Shown in pieces: positions 9,409 to 16,911 of a stretch of DNA of 64,000 nucleotides. Numbering within the stretch: position 1 is the first letter of the stretch; every line of letters starts with the position of its first letter. Origin of the DNA: Clostridium polyendosporum (GTDB lineage Bacteria; Bacillota; Clostridia; Clostridiales; Clostridiaceae). A program made the translations under genes and the position numbers. The notes below the pieces were generated by a model that worked only from the letters and a program-made list of their open reading frames with translations, was not told the origin of the DNA and ran no database searches. The stretch lies in assembly GCF_018332455.1 (NCBI RefSeq), contig NZ_BOPZ01000001.1:1-64000 (forward strand), written 5' to 3'.

Positions 9409-9442
9409 AACCCTATAAGAGGCAACTCTTATAGGGTTTTTT
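9409..9442 (+). terminator. Terminator of the zinc-ribbon gene
   Basis: AACCCTATAAGAG, four-base loop, CTCTTATAGGG, then six T. Confidence 0.9.
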
Positions 9443-9590
9443 ATTTGCTTCAATTTTATAAAATGAAATGTAATGTCGATATATTTTTTATTAAAATTAA
9501 GTAATATTAATAAGTTTTAATAAAATATGTAAATAAATTTGAAATAAGTAAAAAAATACTGCAGATAAACTTGAATTATGTAAAAAAATA

Positions 9591-9619
9591 TTGACAAAAT
9601 ATTAGACGGTAATTAGAAT
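9591..9619 (+). promoter_or_regulatory. Sigma-A promoter of the amtB operon
   Basis: TTGACA, 17-base spacer, TAGAAT, a near-consensus promoter. The predicted transcript begins at about 9626-9628, exactly at the first hairpin of the leader. Confidence 0.75.
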
Positions 9620-9627
9620 TATAGTTA

Positions 9628-9699
9628 CGAAAACAATGGCGTTTTCGCTTTAAAGGGGGTAGTGTACCCAATTTTAAGGCGGGAATGTCATTTTTTTTT
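9628..9699 (+). promoter_or_regulatory. Terminator/antiterminator leader of amtB
   Basis: Two exclusive RNA structures share bases 9636-9647. The first is a 7-bp hairpin (CGAAAAC, loop AATGGC, GTTTTCG) at 9628-9647. The second is a terminator in which bases 9636-9654 pair with 9673-9691 over 19 consecutive positions with G-U pairs, followed by a run of T (9691-9699). Its loop holds a small GGG/CCC hairpin. The six-base loop with A first and G fourth matches half of the ANTAR-protein target. ANTAR-domain regulators are known in clostridial nitrogen control. I cannot find a clean second hexaloop, so the regulator remains an inference. Confidence 0.75.
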
Positions 9700-9740
9700 G
9701 TAAAAAGGGAAAAGTAAAAAGGAAAAGAGGGGGTCTATTT

Positions 9741-10973
9741 ATGAACTTATTAAACGGAGCAGATATGTCATTTGTGATTATTTCTGCAGCACTAGTAATG
9801 TTAATGATACCAGGTTTAGCTCTATTCTATGGTGGTATGGTAAAGAATAAAAACGTACTTAGTACTACAATGCACAGTTATGCATCATTAGTAATTATTT
9901 CCATACAATGGATACTTGTGGGGTATACTTTAACTTTTGGACCGGATGTAAAGGGTTTTATTGGAAATTTAGATTGGTCGTTTTTAAATAATGTTGGTAT
10001 TGATCCAAATGGAGATTATGCAGGTACAATTCCACATTTATTGTTTGCAACTTATCAAATGATGTTTGCTGTTATTACTATTGCTGTTATTTCGGGGGCT
10101 TTTGCGGAACGTATGAGATTTACGGCATTTTTACTTTTTGTAGTGTTATGGAGTACATTTGTATATGATCCAATAGCTCACTGGGTATGGGGAAATGGTG
10201 GCTGGTTAAAGAATTTAGGTGTATTAGACTTTGCAGGGGGTAACGTAGTAGAAATCAACTCAGGGGTTTCTGGACTCGTTGCTGCGCTTGTGTTAGGAAG
10301 AAGAAAGAAAACAGTACCAGAACCACATCACGTTCCTATGGCAATCTTAGGAGGAGGGCTTCTGTGGTTTGGATGGTTCGGATTTAATGCGGGTAGTGCA
10401 CTAGCAATAAATGGTGTTGCAGTTAATGCATTCTTAACTACTAATACTGCAGCAGCAGCAGGTGCAATTTCTTGGGTTGCATTAGAATGGATGCATAGTA
10501 AAAAACCTACAGTACTTGGAGCAGTGACTGGAGCAGTAGCAGGACTGGTTGCTATTACTCAGGGAGCAGGATATGTAACTCATATGGCTGCTTTAGTTAT
10601 TGGATTAGTAGGTGGAGCTGTTAGTTTCTTGGCTATTGCTGTTCTTAAGAAGAAGTTTGGTTATGATGATGCTTTAGATGCATTTGGATGTCATGGAGTT
10701 GCTGGTATTTGGGGTGCTATTGGTACAGCAATATTTGCTACTAAATCAGTAAACCCAGCAGGAGCTGACGGTGTATTATATGGTAATTTTGCGCTGTTAC
10801 AGACTCATCTTATAGCAGTTTTTGCTTGTGCATTATATTCAGGTATAGTAACATTTTTAATATTAAAATTCATAAGCTTATTTATGAAACTTAGAACAGA
10901 TGAAAAAGAAGAATCTGAAGGATTAGATGTTTCATTACATGGAGAAGAAGCTTATAATGGTTTAAATATATAA
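9741..10973 (+). CDS. amtB: Ammonium transporter Amt
   Basis: A 410-residue, 11-segment membrane channel of the Amt/Rh family. Family signatures include ALFYGGMVKNKN near the N-terminus, the conserved AHWVWG region, FGFNAGSA, and the DALDAFGCHGVAG pore segment with its conserved His. It conducts ammonium when nitrogen is scarce. A PII protein gene follows 110 bp downstream, the classic amtB-glnK pair in which PII plugs the channel. Expression is likely set by the terminator leader at 9628-9699. Ribosome site GAGGGGG precedes the ATG. Confidence 0.96.
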   Translation: MNLLNGADMSFVIISAALVMLMIPGLALFYGGMVKNKNVLSTTMHSYASLVIISIQWILVGYTLTFGPDVKGFIGNLDWSFLNNVGIDPNGDYAGTIPHLLFATYQMMFAVITIAVISGAFAERMRFTAFLLFVVLWSTFVYDPIAHWVWGNGGWLKNLGVLDFAGGNVVEINSGVSGLVAALVLGRRKKTVPEPHHVPMAILGGGLLWFGWFGFNAGSALAINGVAVNAFLTTNTAAAAGAISWVALEWMHSKKPTVLGAVTGAVAGLVAITQGAGYVTHMAALVIGLVGGAVSFLAIAVLKKKFGYDDALDAFGCHGVAGIWGAIGTAIFATKSVNPAGADGVLYGNFALLQTHLIAVFACALYSGIVTFLILKFISLFMKLRTDEKEESEGLDVSLHGEEAYNGLNI

Positions 10974-11083
10974 ATTAGTGTATAATAAAAATATAATATT
11001 AATTCTAATAAAAGTTAGTTTTTTAAGAATCATAAAGAATTTTAATTGTTTTAAAGTTGAGAATTTACCTAGGGGGTAAAATC

Positions 11084-11440
11084 ATGAGTAAAAAGATTAC
11101 TAAGATTGATATTATTATGAGACCAAGTCAGTTTGAAGAGTTAAAAGAAGCCTTGAATAAAATTGGTATTGCAGGTATGACTGTTTCAAATGTCTTGGGA
11201 TGCGGAGCACAAAAAGGACATAAAGAATATTATCGTGGTGTAGAAGTGGAAATTAACCTAATTCACAAACTAAAGGTTGAGATTGTAGTTTGTGAGGTGC
11301 CTGTAGATTTAGTTGTAGAGACTGCTAAAAAGGTACTTAAGACTGGTGAACTTGGTGATGGAAAGATATTTATTTATGATGTTGAAAATGTAGTACGTAT
11401 AAGAACTGGAGAAGAAGGCAGGGATGCCTTACAGTATTAG
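11084..11440 (+). CDS. glnK: Nitrogen regulatory protein PII (GlnK type)
   Basis: A 118-residue PII trimer subunit. The T-loop is GAQKGHKEYYRGVEVE, including the tyrosine that is uridylylated in proteobacteria. The B-loop appears near TGELGDGKIFIYDVE, and VVRIRTGEEG is close to the PII C-terminal signature. The start is ATG 11084, with AGGGGG about 7 bases upstream; an upstream TTG in the same frame has no ribosome site. It reports 2-oxoglutarate and ATP/ADP status and should bind the adjacent Amt channel. Confidence 0.94.
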   Translation: MSKKITKIDIIMRPSQFEELKEALNKIGIAGMTVSNVLGCGAQKGHKEYYRGVEVEINLIHKLKVEIVVCEVPVDLVVETAKKVLKTGELGDGKIFIYDVENVVRIRTGEEGRDALQY

Positions 11441-11448
11441 GTTAAGTT

Positions 11449-11482
11449 TAAAAGGCTGAGATTTTAAAATCTCAGCTTTTTA
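11449..11482 (+). terminator. Terminator of the amtB-glnK operon
   Basis: AAAGGCTGAGATTTT and AAAATCTCAGCTTTTT form a long stem with almost no loop. Confidence 0.85.
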
Positions 11483-11605
11483 ATATATTGTTATATACAT
11501 AAATAACTTAATAAAGTAGTTTTTGCATTAAAGTACATTTAGGTTGACAAGTTGTATTTATGAAAATAATATAAGTTATGTATAATAAACACAAGGAGAT
11601 TAGTC

Positions 11606-11992
11606 ATGAAGAATGTAACAGCAGCAGTTATAATTAAAAATAATAAAATTTTAATATGCCAAAGAAGTTTAAGTGATAAGTTATCAGGTAAGTGGGAGTT
11701 TCCAGGCGGTAAGATAGAAGAAGGAGAGCTTCCTGAGGAATGTTTAATAAGAGAAATTAAAGAAGAGCTTGATATACATATAGAGGTTGGAGAAAAACTT
11801 GGAGAAAATATTTATGATTACTCATATGATAGTATAAATTTAATTGCATACTTTGCAACATGGAAAAGCGGAGATATAAAGCTTAATGTCCATAATGACT
11901 ATAAATGGGTTACTAAGGATGATATAAAAGAGTATGATTTTGCTGAGGCTGATGTGCCTTTTGTGAAGAAATTAATTGATCAAGGATATTAG
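11606..11992 (+). CDS. Nudix hydrolase, MutT-like (8-oxo-dGTP diphosphatase)
   Basis: A 128-residue protein of MutT length. The Nudix box begins GGKIEEGELPEECLIREIKEEL, with every catalytic Glu of the GX5EX7REUXEEXGU pattern in place; the final Gly is Asp. The preceding KWEFPGG and the late YKWVT motif match the MutT/8-oxo-dGTPase branch, which removes oxidised nucleotides. An AAGGAG ribosome site lies 8 bases upstream. It stands alone. Confidence 0.88.
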   Translation: MKNVTAAVIIKNNKILICQRSLSDKLSGKWEFPGGKIEEGELPEECLIREIKEELDIHIEVGEKLGENIYDYSYDSINLIAYFATWKSGDIKLNVHNDYKWVTKDDIKEYDFAEADVPFVKKLIDQGY

Positions 11993-12072
11993 TAAAAGAA
12001 ATATTAAAATCAAGATGGTATTGGATTTCAATTAAATTCCTGATTTATTAATCACTTTTAGTTGTGAGTGAT

Positions 12073-12267
12073 TTAGACTATAGACGAAAATAAAAGACAT
12101 ATAGTGTTTTTATAAAAGAGAGCATAAGGTTCTGTTGCTAAATTAATGCAGAATACAACCTTATGACTCTCTTTTTTGATATCAAAACGCCAATTGTATA
12201 AAGTTGTTAAATAAGAAAATACTAATATGAGAATAGATATTATTGCTCCTATTTTTACCCTTTTCAT
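12073..12267 (-). CDS. Small membrane protein, uncertain
   Basis: A 64-residue ORF beginning MKRVKIGAIISILILVFSY, a basic end followed by one hydrophobic segment. GAGGTG lies 7 bases before the ATG, which supports translation. A strong terminator-like hairpin (12117-12177, GAGAGTCATAAGGTT against AACCTTATGCTCTC on the minus strand, then TTTT) lies inside the last third. The gene may therefore be truncated by that hairpin, or the real product may be shorter. It has no recognisable family. Confidence 0.4.
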   Translation of the reverse strand: MKRVKIGAIISILILVFSYLTTLYNWRFDIKKESHKVVFCINLATEPYALFYKNTICLLFSSIV

Positions 12268-12545
12268 TATAAATCACCTCAAGTTATATTTTACTACTTT
12301 AACAAATTGTATATTTCCTTACAGTTTCATAATCTTTTAATAAGTCTTTAAAACTAAGTTGTTTTTAGGAGTGAGTTTGATAAGTAGAATTACTATATAC
12401 TTTTTTGTAAAAAAATGAAAAATACCCCTCTAATCTTAGTTATCTTTACGTATTAATTTCTATAAGAAGCTCTAAGAGGAAATGGTGATGAATTTACTAG
12501 TTGTTGTAAGTTTTATATATTAGTTTTATGAAAGGAGGATATTGA

Positions 12546-12854
12546 ATGAATGATTTGAAACTATATAGGTGTACTATTATTGATGAAAATCACAAATATT
12601 TCCTTGGACAGGATGTTTTTAAAAATAAATTTCATATAGCTAAAAATGAGGCTACAAAGAAATATAAAGTAGGTACAAATGATTCTTTTTATGCCAAATC
12701 AGTAAGAGAAGGAATAATATTTAAAAAAGAAGTGCTTCACCCAATTACTTCTGTAGAATACGAAAAAATTGTTTCTAAGAAGAGTAATTCTATAATAGAT
12801 AAAAAGGTAATCGAGAAGCTTAAAAATATAAATCCATCAAATGAAAATGATTAA
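12546..12854 (+). CDS. Hypothetical protein, 102 residues
   Basis: A hydrophilic protein with no signal peptide or membrane segment. It begins MNDLKLYRCTIIDENHKYFLG and ends in a Lys/Asn-rich tail. An AAAGGAGGA ribosome site is well placed before the ATG, so it is probably a real gene. I do not recognise the family. The 280 bp upstream hold nothing I can name. Confidence 0.65.
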   Translation: MNDLKLYRCTIIDENHKYFLGQDVFKNKFHIAKNEATKKYKVGTNDSFYAKSVREGIIFKKEVLHPITSVEYEKIVSKKSNSIIDKKVIEKLKNINPSNEND

Positions 12855-13057
12855 CTTTTATAGCATTTTCATTTTAGTTAAATTAAATAATATTGTTGTT
12901 ACATAATTTTTAAAGAGGCCTTTAAAATAAAGTTAATTTTATGCATAATTTTCATGGCTAGCATTGCTATGTCCTTTTTTATAAAAAACTTTAAAGTTAC
13001 CCATAGAATAAGAATTTAGAAATATAAATCAATATATCTAATTAATAGATATAAGCA

Positions 13058-13160
13058 GGCCATACATCTAAATTTCAGGTGTGTAAGGCTGGGCCGGTAA
13101 AACTGGCAGTAGGTAAAAATATCTGTGGGACTATAATTTTAAATAATTATGGTGCCACAG
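13058..13160 (+). ncRNA. Structured RNA of unknown family, riboswitch-like
   Basis: Three strong hairpins lie within about 100 bases. The first is GCC 13059-13061/GGC 13087-13089 extended by ATACATCT/AGGTGTGT. The second is GCCGGT 13093-13098/ACTGGC 13102-13107. The third is CTGTGG 13123-13128/CCACAG 13155-13160, extended by 13131-13138/13145-13152 across a 2x2 internal loop. It is more GC-rich than its surroundings. It does not match the riboswitch consensus sequences I know (TPP, SAM, lysine, glycine, cobalamin, c-di-GMP, purine, NiCo, manganese). A short ORF starts 42 bases downstream. The strand is assumed; the stems also form on the other strand. Confidence 0.5.
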
Positions 13161-13202
13161 GTGTTCTTTTATACTTTTAATGTTAAACAAGGACGGATTT
13201 TA

Positions 13203-13349
13203 ATGTCAAAGTTTAATGGTTTTACTGGTGACTACTCTGGATTAACAATGGAAGTAAATAGAATAGCAAGAGGAAATCTCTTGCTATATGCAATTATCAT
13301 CATTATATGTACGGATACATTCTTCACAACCTTTTTTACAGGATTCTAG
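13203..13349 (+). CDS. Possible 48-residue protein downstream of the structured RNA
   Basis: The ORF begins MSKFNGFTGDYSGLTMEVNR and ends in a hydrophobic, Phe/Thr-rich tail. GGACGG, a weak ribosome site, lies 6 bases upstream. Its last ~65 bases overlap the 3' end of the convergent cation transporter gene, so the C-terminal half may be accidental. It is called mainly because it follows the structured RNA. The family is not recognised. Confidence 0.33.
   Translation: MSKFNGFTGDYSGLTMEVNRIARGNLLLYAIIIIICTDTFFTTFFTGF
13248..13285 (-). terminator. Weak terminator of the cation transporter gene
   Basis: On the minus strand AGCAAGAG, loop ATTTC, CTCTTGCT is followed by the T-rich ATTCTATTTA. It directly follows the transporter stop codon. 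Confidence 0.45.
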
Positions 13350-14219
13350 ATGTATCATCACTTCTGTATTTTTTAGAATCTTTTCTATGTCATCTTCAAT
13401 AATATCACATAAATCATGAGCATTTTTAACGGACATATTTTCAGGAACTACAAGATGTAAATCAATATATTTTATACTTCCTGCTTTTCTTGTTCTAAGA
13501 TTATGAAAGTCACAATAAATAGAATCATGTTTATTAATTTGTTCCTCAACAACTTTAATTTCTTCATCAGATAATTTAGCATCTAAGAGGGGAGTAAAGG
13601 CTGTTTTTAGTAATTCATATGCCTCTTTAAGTATAAATATGGCAACAAGAATAGCTACTATAGGATCGAGGGAATTCAGACCTGTAATCCATATAAGAAG
13701 AAGTCCACCGCCGACTCCTAAGGAGGTATATACGTCTGCTTTAAGATGAAGAGCATCTGCCTCAAGTGCAATTGAATCCTCTTGTTTAGCAACTTTATAT
13801 AATTTTTTTGACACTATTTGATTTACTAATGCTGATATAAACATAACTATAAAACCTAGTCCTACCGAACCAACATCTTCAGGATGAAGAAGCTTTTTGA
13901 CTGCTTCAAATATTATCCATACAGATGCTAGAAAGATTAGAAGAGCCTCTATTACACCAGAGATATTTTCAAATTTACCATGTCCATAGGGGTGATTTTC
14001 ATCTGCTGGCTTGTCGGAAATTTTAACGGAAAAGAATGCTATTATAGCTGCTACTAAATCCATTGTTGAATGTATAGCTTCCGAAATAATACTAACAGAA
14101 CCAGTTATGATTCCTACTATTAATTTTAACAATATTAAAGTTGTATTGGAAAAAATTGATAATCGTGCAACCTTAACTTTAGTGCTCATAACTTTGGTAC
14201 TCATAGCTTTAGTACTCAT
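13284..14219 (-). CDS. Cation diffusion facilitator family transporter
   Basis: A 311-residue CDF protein with about six membrane segments and a cytosolic C-terminal domain. Metal-site motifs are HSTMDLVAA (segment 2) and EADALHLKADVYTS (segment 5). The C-terminus has a Cys cluster (ESCKKGCEEC). The family exports Zn, Fe, Mn or similar divalent ions in exchange for protons; the ion cannot be read from sequence. GGAGG lies 9 bases before the chosen ATG at 14219. The N-terminus repeats STKAMSTKVMSTKV, a 15-base in-frame direct repeat that also supplies extra possible ATG starts. Confidence 0.9.
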   Translation of the reverse strand: MSTKAMSTKVMSTKVKVARLSIFSNTTLILLKLIVGIITGSVSIISEAIHSTMDLVAAIIAFFSVKISDKPADENHPYGHGKFENISGVIEALLIFLASVWIIFEAVKKLLHPEDVGSVGLGFIVMFISALVNQIVSKKLYKVAKQEDSIALEADALHLKADVYTSLGVGGGLLLIWITGLNSLDPIVAILVAIFILKEAYELLKTAFTPLLDAKLSDEEIKVVEEQINKHDSIYCDFHNLRTRKAGSIKYIDLHLVVPENMSVKNAHDLCDIIEDDIEKILKNTEVMIHLESCKKGCEECIRTYNDDNCI

Positions 14220-14319
14220 TATAAAACCTCCATTTATAATTATCATTTGAAAATATAATACACTGACATAATAACAAAAAAATCGTTTAAAATCAACAGG
14301 TTTACACAGATGTTATTCA

Positions 14320-14333
14320 TTATCAATTGATAA
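14320..14333. promoter_or_regulatory. Perfect 14-bp palindrome, possible operator
   Basis: TTATCAATTGATAA lies about 100 bp upstream of the cation transporter start. A related TGATAATTATA half site lies at ~14235-14246. They resemble parts of a Fur-type box, so metal-responsive control is possible. In AT-rich DNA such palindromes also arise by chance. The rest of 14220-14651 holds nothing I recognise. Confidence 0.25.
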
Positions 14334-14651
14334 CAATACTAATGATTATAATGTTTATTTTATCCACATGTTTTGGCATTATTCTAATCTTTAAGCTCAT
14401 AGAATAGTTGTAATTAATTCAAAAATTTAAGAAGTGCTTGTTTATACTATACTGAATTGGTATAGTTATATTGTATACTGAAAACTATAATGTATATATT
14501 AATAAAAATATACAGATTAAATTAGATTTATAAAGGACTAATAAAGATACACAACTTCAATATTTATTATAGATTTATCTATGAAATTGTATATCTATCT
14601 AAATAAGAATTGTTGAATCCTATAGTTGTTGTATCAATTGGAGGTGTAAAT

Positions 14652-15359
14652 ATGAAAAAAAGAAGTATTTTAGTTGTAGATGATGAAGAAAATGTATTAC
14701 AACTTTTAAAATTATATTTAGAGGCAGATGGATTTGAAGTTCAAGTAGCAGATGATGGAATAAAGGCTGTAGAATTAACAAAAAAACATAAACCGGATTT
14801 AATTATATTAGATATTATGCTTCCATATAAAGATGGATGGAGGGTTGCTCAAGAAATAAGAAGAGATATGGATACTCCAATAATCATGCTTTCTGCTAAG
14901 GGTGATGAGTCAGATAAAATTTTAGGGCTTACCTTAGGTGGCGATGATTACGTAACTAAACCTTTTTCACCAGGAGAAGTAGTAGCTAGAGTTAAGGCTA
15001 TTTTTAGAAGATTAAAGATTGAAGACCAAGAGAATGATGTTTTAGAATTTCCTTACTTAACTATAGATTATTCAAAATATGAAATCCTAGCTGATGGGAT
15101 TAAGATAATAAGTACCCCAAAGGAAGTGGAGCTTTTATGGTTGATGGCAAATAATCCAGGTAAAGTTTTTACGAGAGAACATTTATTAGATAAGGTTTGG
15201 GGATACGATTATTTAGGAGATTCACGAACTGTTGATACTCATATAAAGCGTTTACGTAGAAAAATTGGAATAAAACATTCTTATACTTATATTCATACTA
15301 TTTGGGGAGTAGGGTACAAATTTGAGGTGATACAAAATGAAGAAAAGCCTATTTCGTAG
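14652..15359 (+). CDS. OmpR/PhoB-family response regulator
   Basis: A 235-residue regulator. The receiver domain has the acidic pair VVDDEE, phosphoacceptor Asp in LIILDIMLP, a Thr/Ser switch position in MLSAKG, and Lys in TKPF. The C-terminal winged helix ends TVDTHIKRLRRKIG and IHTIWGVGYKF. The start is ATG 14652, with GGAGGTG at 14640-14646; a longer TTG frame has no ribosome site. It overlaps the partner kinase gene by 23 bases, so the two are co-translated. A His-rich surface protein follows the kinase and is the obvious candidate target. Confidence 0.93.
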   Translation: MKKRSILVVDDEENVLQLLKLYLEADGFEVQVADDGIKAVELTKKHKPDLIILDIMLPYKDGWRVAQEIRRDMDTPIIMLSAKGDESDKILGLTLGGDDYVTKPFSPGEVVARVKAIFRRLKIEDQENDVLEFPYLTIDYSKYEILADGIKIISTPKEVELLWLMANNPGKVFTREHLLDKVWGYDYLGDSRTVDTHIKRLRRKIGIKHSYTYIHTIWGVGYKFEVIQNEEKPIS

Positions 15360-16812
15360 ACTTATTAGCACTTATGTTTTAGTAATATTCCTTAGTATAG
15401 TAATAGTAAGTTCAGTGTTTTATATATTCTTTAATAATTATTATTTAGGGGCAAAAGAACAACAACTATTTACTCAAGGGAGAGAGATATCTAAGGTGTT
15501 AAGTCCCTTAATAAAAAATAAAGAACAGGGTGAAATTGACAAAATAATAGAAGTATATAATAGAGTTAATGTTTCACATATGTGGGTAACAAATAAAGCA
15601 GGTCATCTTATAAGTGGGTTTAGTGATATTAAAAATGCCGAAAACTTGTGTGTTGATAATGAACAGGTATTGAGAGCTATTAAAGGAGAAGAAGTCACAA
15701 ACAGAAGAAATATAAAATATGGCAATGAACCAGTACTTTCTGTAGCTTTACCAATATATGTAGATGGTGATGTCCAGGGAGTTATTTATGTTTGCAATCC
15801 ACTTTCAGAAATTAATTCTAGTATTCTTCAGGCTTTAAGATTTGTTATTTTTGCTGGGGGCATAGCTATTACTATTGTCGCTTTTGTAAGCTATTTTATC
15901 TCAAAAACAATTACTAAACCTATTAAAGAGATAACTGAAATATCTTTAGAGATGGCTTCAGGTAATTTTGTAAAAAGAGCTAATGTGACTTCTACTGATG
16001 AAATAGGAAAGTTAGGTAATACTTTTAATTATATGATAGGAAGATTAGACGACACTTTAAAAGCTTTAGAAGATGAAAAAAATAAGATGATAAAAATAGA
16101 AAGAATGCAGAGAGAATTTGTTGCTAATGCCTCTCATGAACTTCGAACACCATTGACTTCTGTTAGAGGATATCTTGAAGCTATGCTTGACGGGGTTATA
16201 AGAGGAAAGGAAGAGGAAAGAAAATATCTTAGAATTATTCTTAGCGAAACATTAAGAATGCACAGATTAGTTAATAGTCTTTTAGACTTATCAAGGATTG
16301 AATCAGGTCAGATTAAGGTTAATAAAAGAAAACTAGCTATAGGTTATATAGTGGAGAGAATCATTACAAAGTTAAAACCGCTGATTGAAGATCAACAGCT
16401 TGGTTTAGAAGTATCTATATCAAAAGGATTACCGCTAGTCTTGGGAGATGAGGACTTGATAGAACAGGTTTTAATTAACTACATAGCTAATGCAGTAAGA
16501 TTTACTCCTGTAGGAGGAAAACTATCTGTTAAAGCAGAGAGTGATGAAAATAAAGTAAAGATACACATTATAGATACGGGTATAGGTATTTTGGAAGAAG
16601 ATTTATCCAAGGTGTGGAAGAGATTTTACAAAATTAATGAAGCAAGGCCACTATCAAAAGAAGGAGCTGGATTAGGTTTATCTCTAGTAAAAGAGATAAT
16701 GGAATTGTTAGGTGGAGAAGCATGGGTAGAAAGTATTCCAGGAAAAGGATCTACATTCAGTTTTAGTTTATCTGTTTATGAAAAAAGTATGGACGAAAAA
16801 GTTCACAAATAG
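15337..16812 (+). CDS. HAMP-domain sensor histidine kinase (partner of the 14652 regulator)
   Basis: A 491-residue kinase. Membrane segments lie near residues 8-30 and 165-187 and flank an extracytoplasmic sensor domain of ~135 residues. Next come HAMP (ITKPIKEITEIS), HisKA (NASHELRTPLTSVRGY, His ~268) and HATPase_c (N box NYIANAVRF, G1 DTGIGI, G2 GAGLGLSL). Its plan is that of ResE/WalK/PhoR-like kinases, with no PAS domain. The ligand is unknown. Confidence 0.93.
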   Translation: MKKSLFRRLISTYVLVIFLSIVIVSSVFYIFFNNYYLGAKEQQLFTQGREISKVLSPLIKNKEQGEIDKIIEVYNRVNVSHMWVTNKAGHLISGFSDIKNAENLCVDNEQVLRAIKGEEVTNRRNIKYGNEPVLSVALPIYVDGDVQGVIYVCNPLSEINSSILQALRFVIFAGGIAITIVAFVSYFISKTITKPIKEITEISLEMASGNFVKRANVTSTDEIGKLGNTFNYMIGRLDDTLKALEDEKNKMIKIERMQREFVANASHELRTPLTSVRGYLEAMLDGVIRGKEEERKYLRIILSETLRMHRLVNSLLDLSRIESGQIKVNKRKLAIGYIVERIITKLKPLIEDQQLGLEVSISKGLPLVLGDEDLIEQVLINYIANAVRFTPVGGKLSVKAESDENKVKIHIIDTGIGILEEDLSKVWKRFYKINEARPLSKEGAGLGLSLVKEIMELLGGEAWVESIPGKGSTFSFSLSVYEKSMDEKVHK

Positions 16813-16911
16813 TTCCTTTCTATTTCAAAAACTAGTCCTAAAATAATAACTGTAGTGAAACATAACTTAGATAGTTTCAACTATAAGGTAATATTTTAGG
16901 GAGGTACTTTT

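Noticed and set aside
12073-12267. Treating the internal hairpin as proof that the ORF is false
   Set aside because: The ribosome site and membrane segment are good enough to keep the ORF at low confidence.
13058-13160. NiCo or manganese riboswitch near the cation transporter
   Set aside because: The structure lies after the 3' end of the transporter gene, and the conserved bases of either class are not present.
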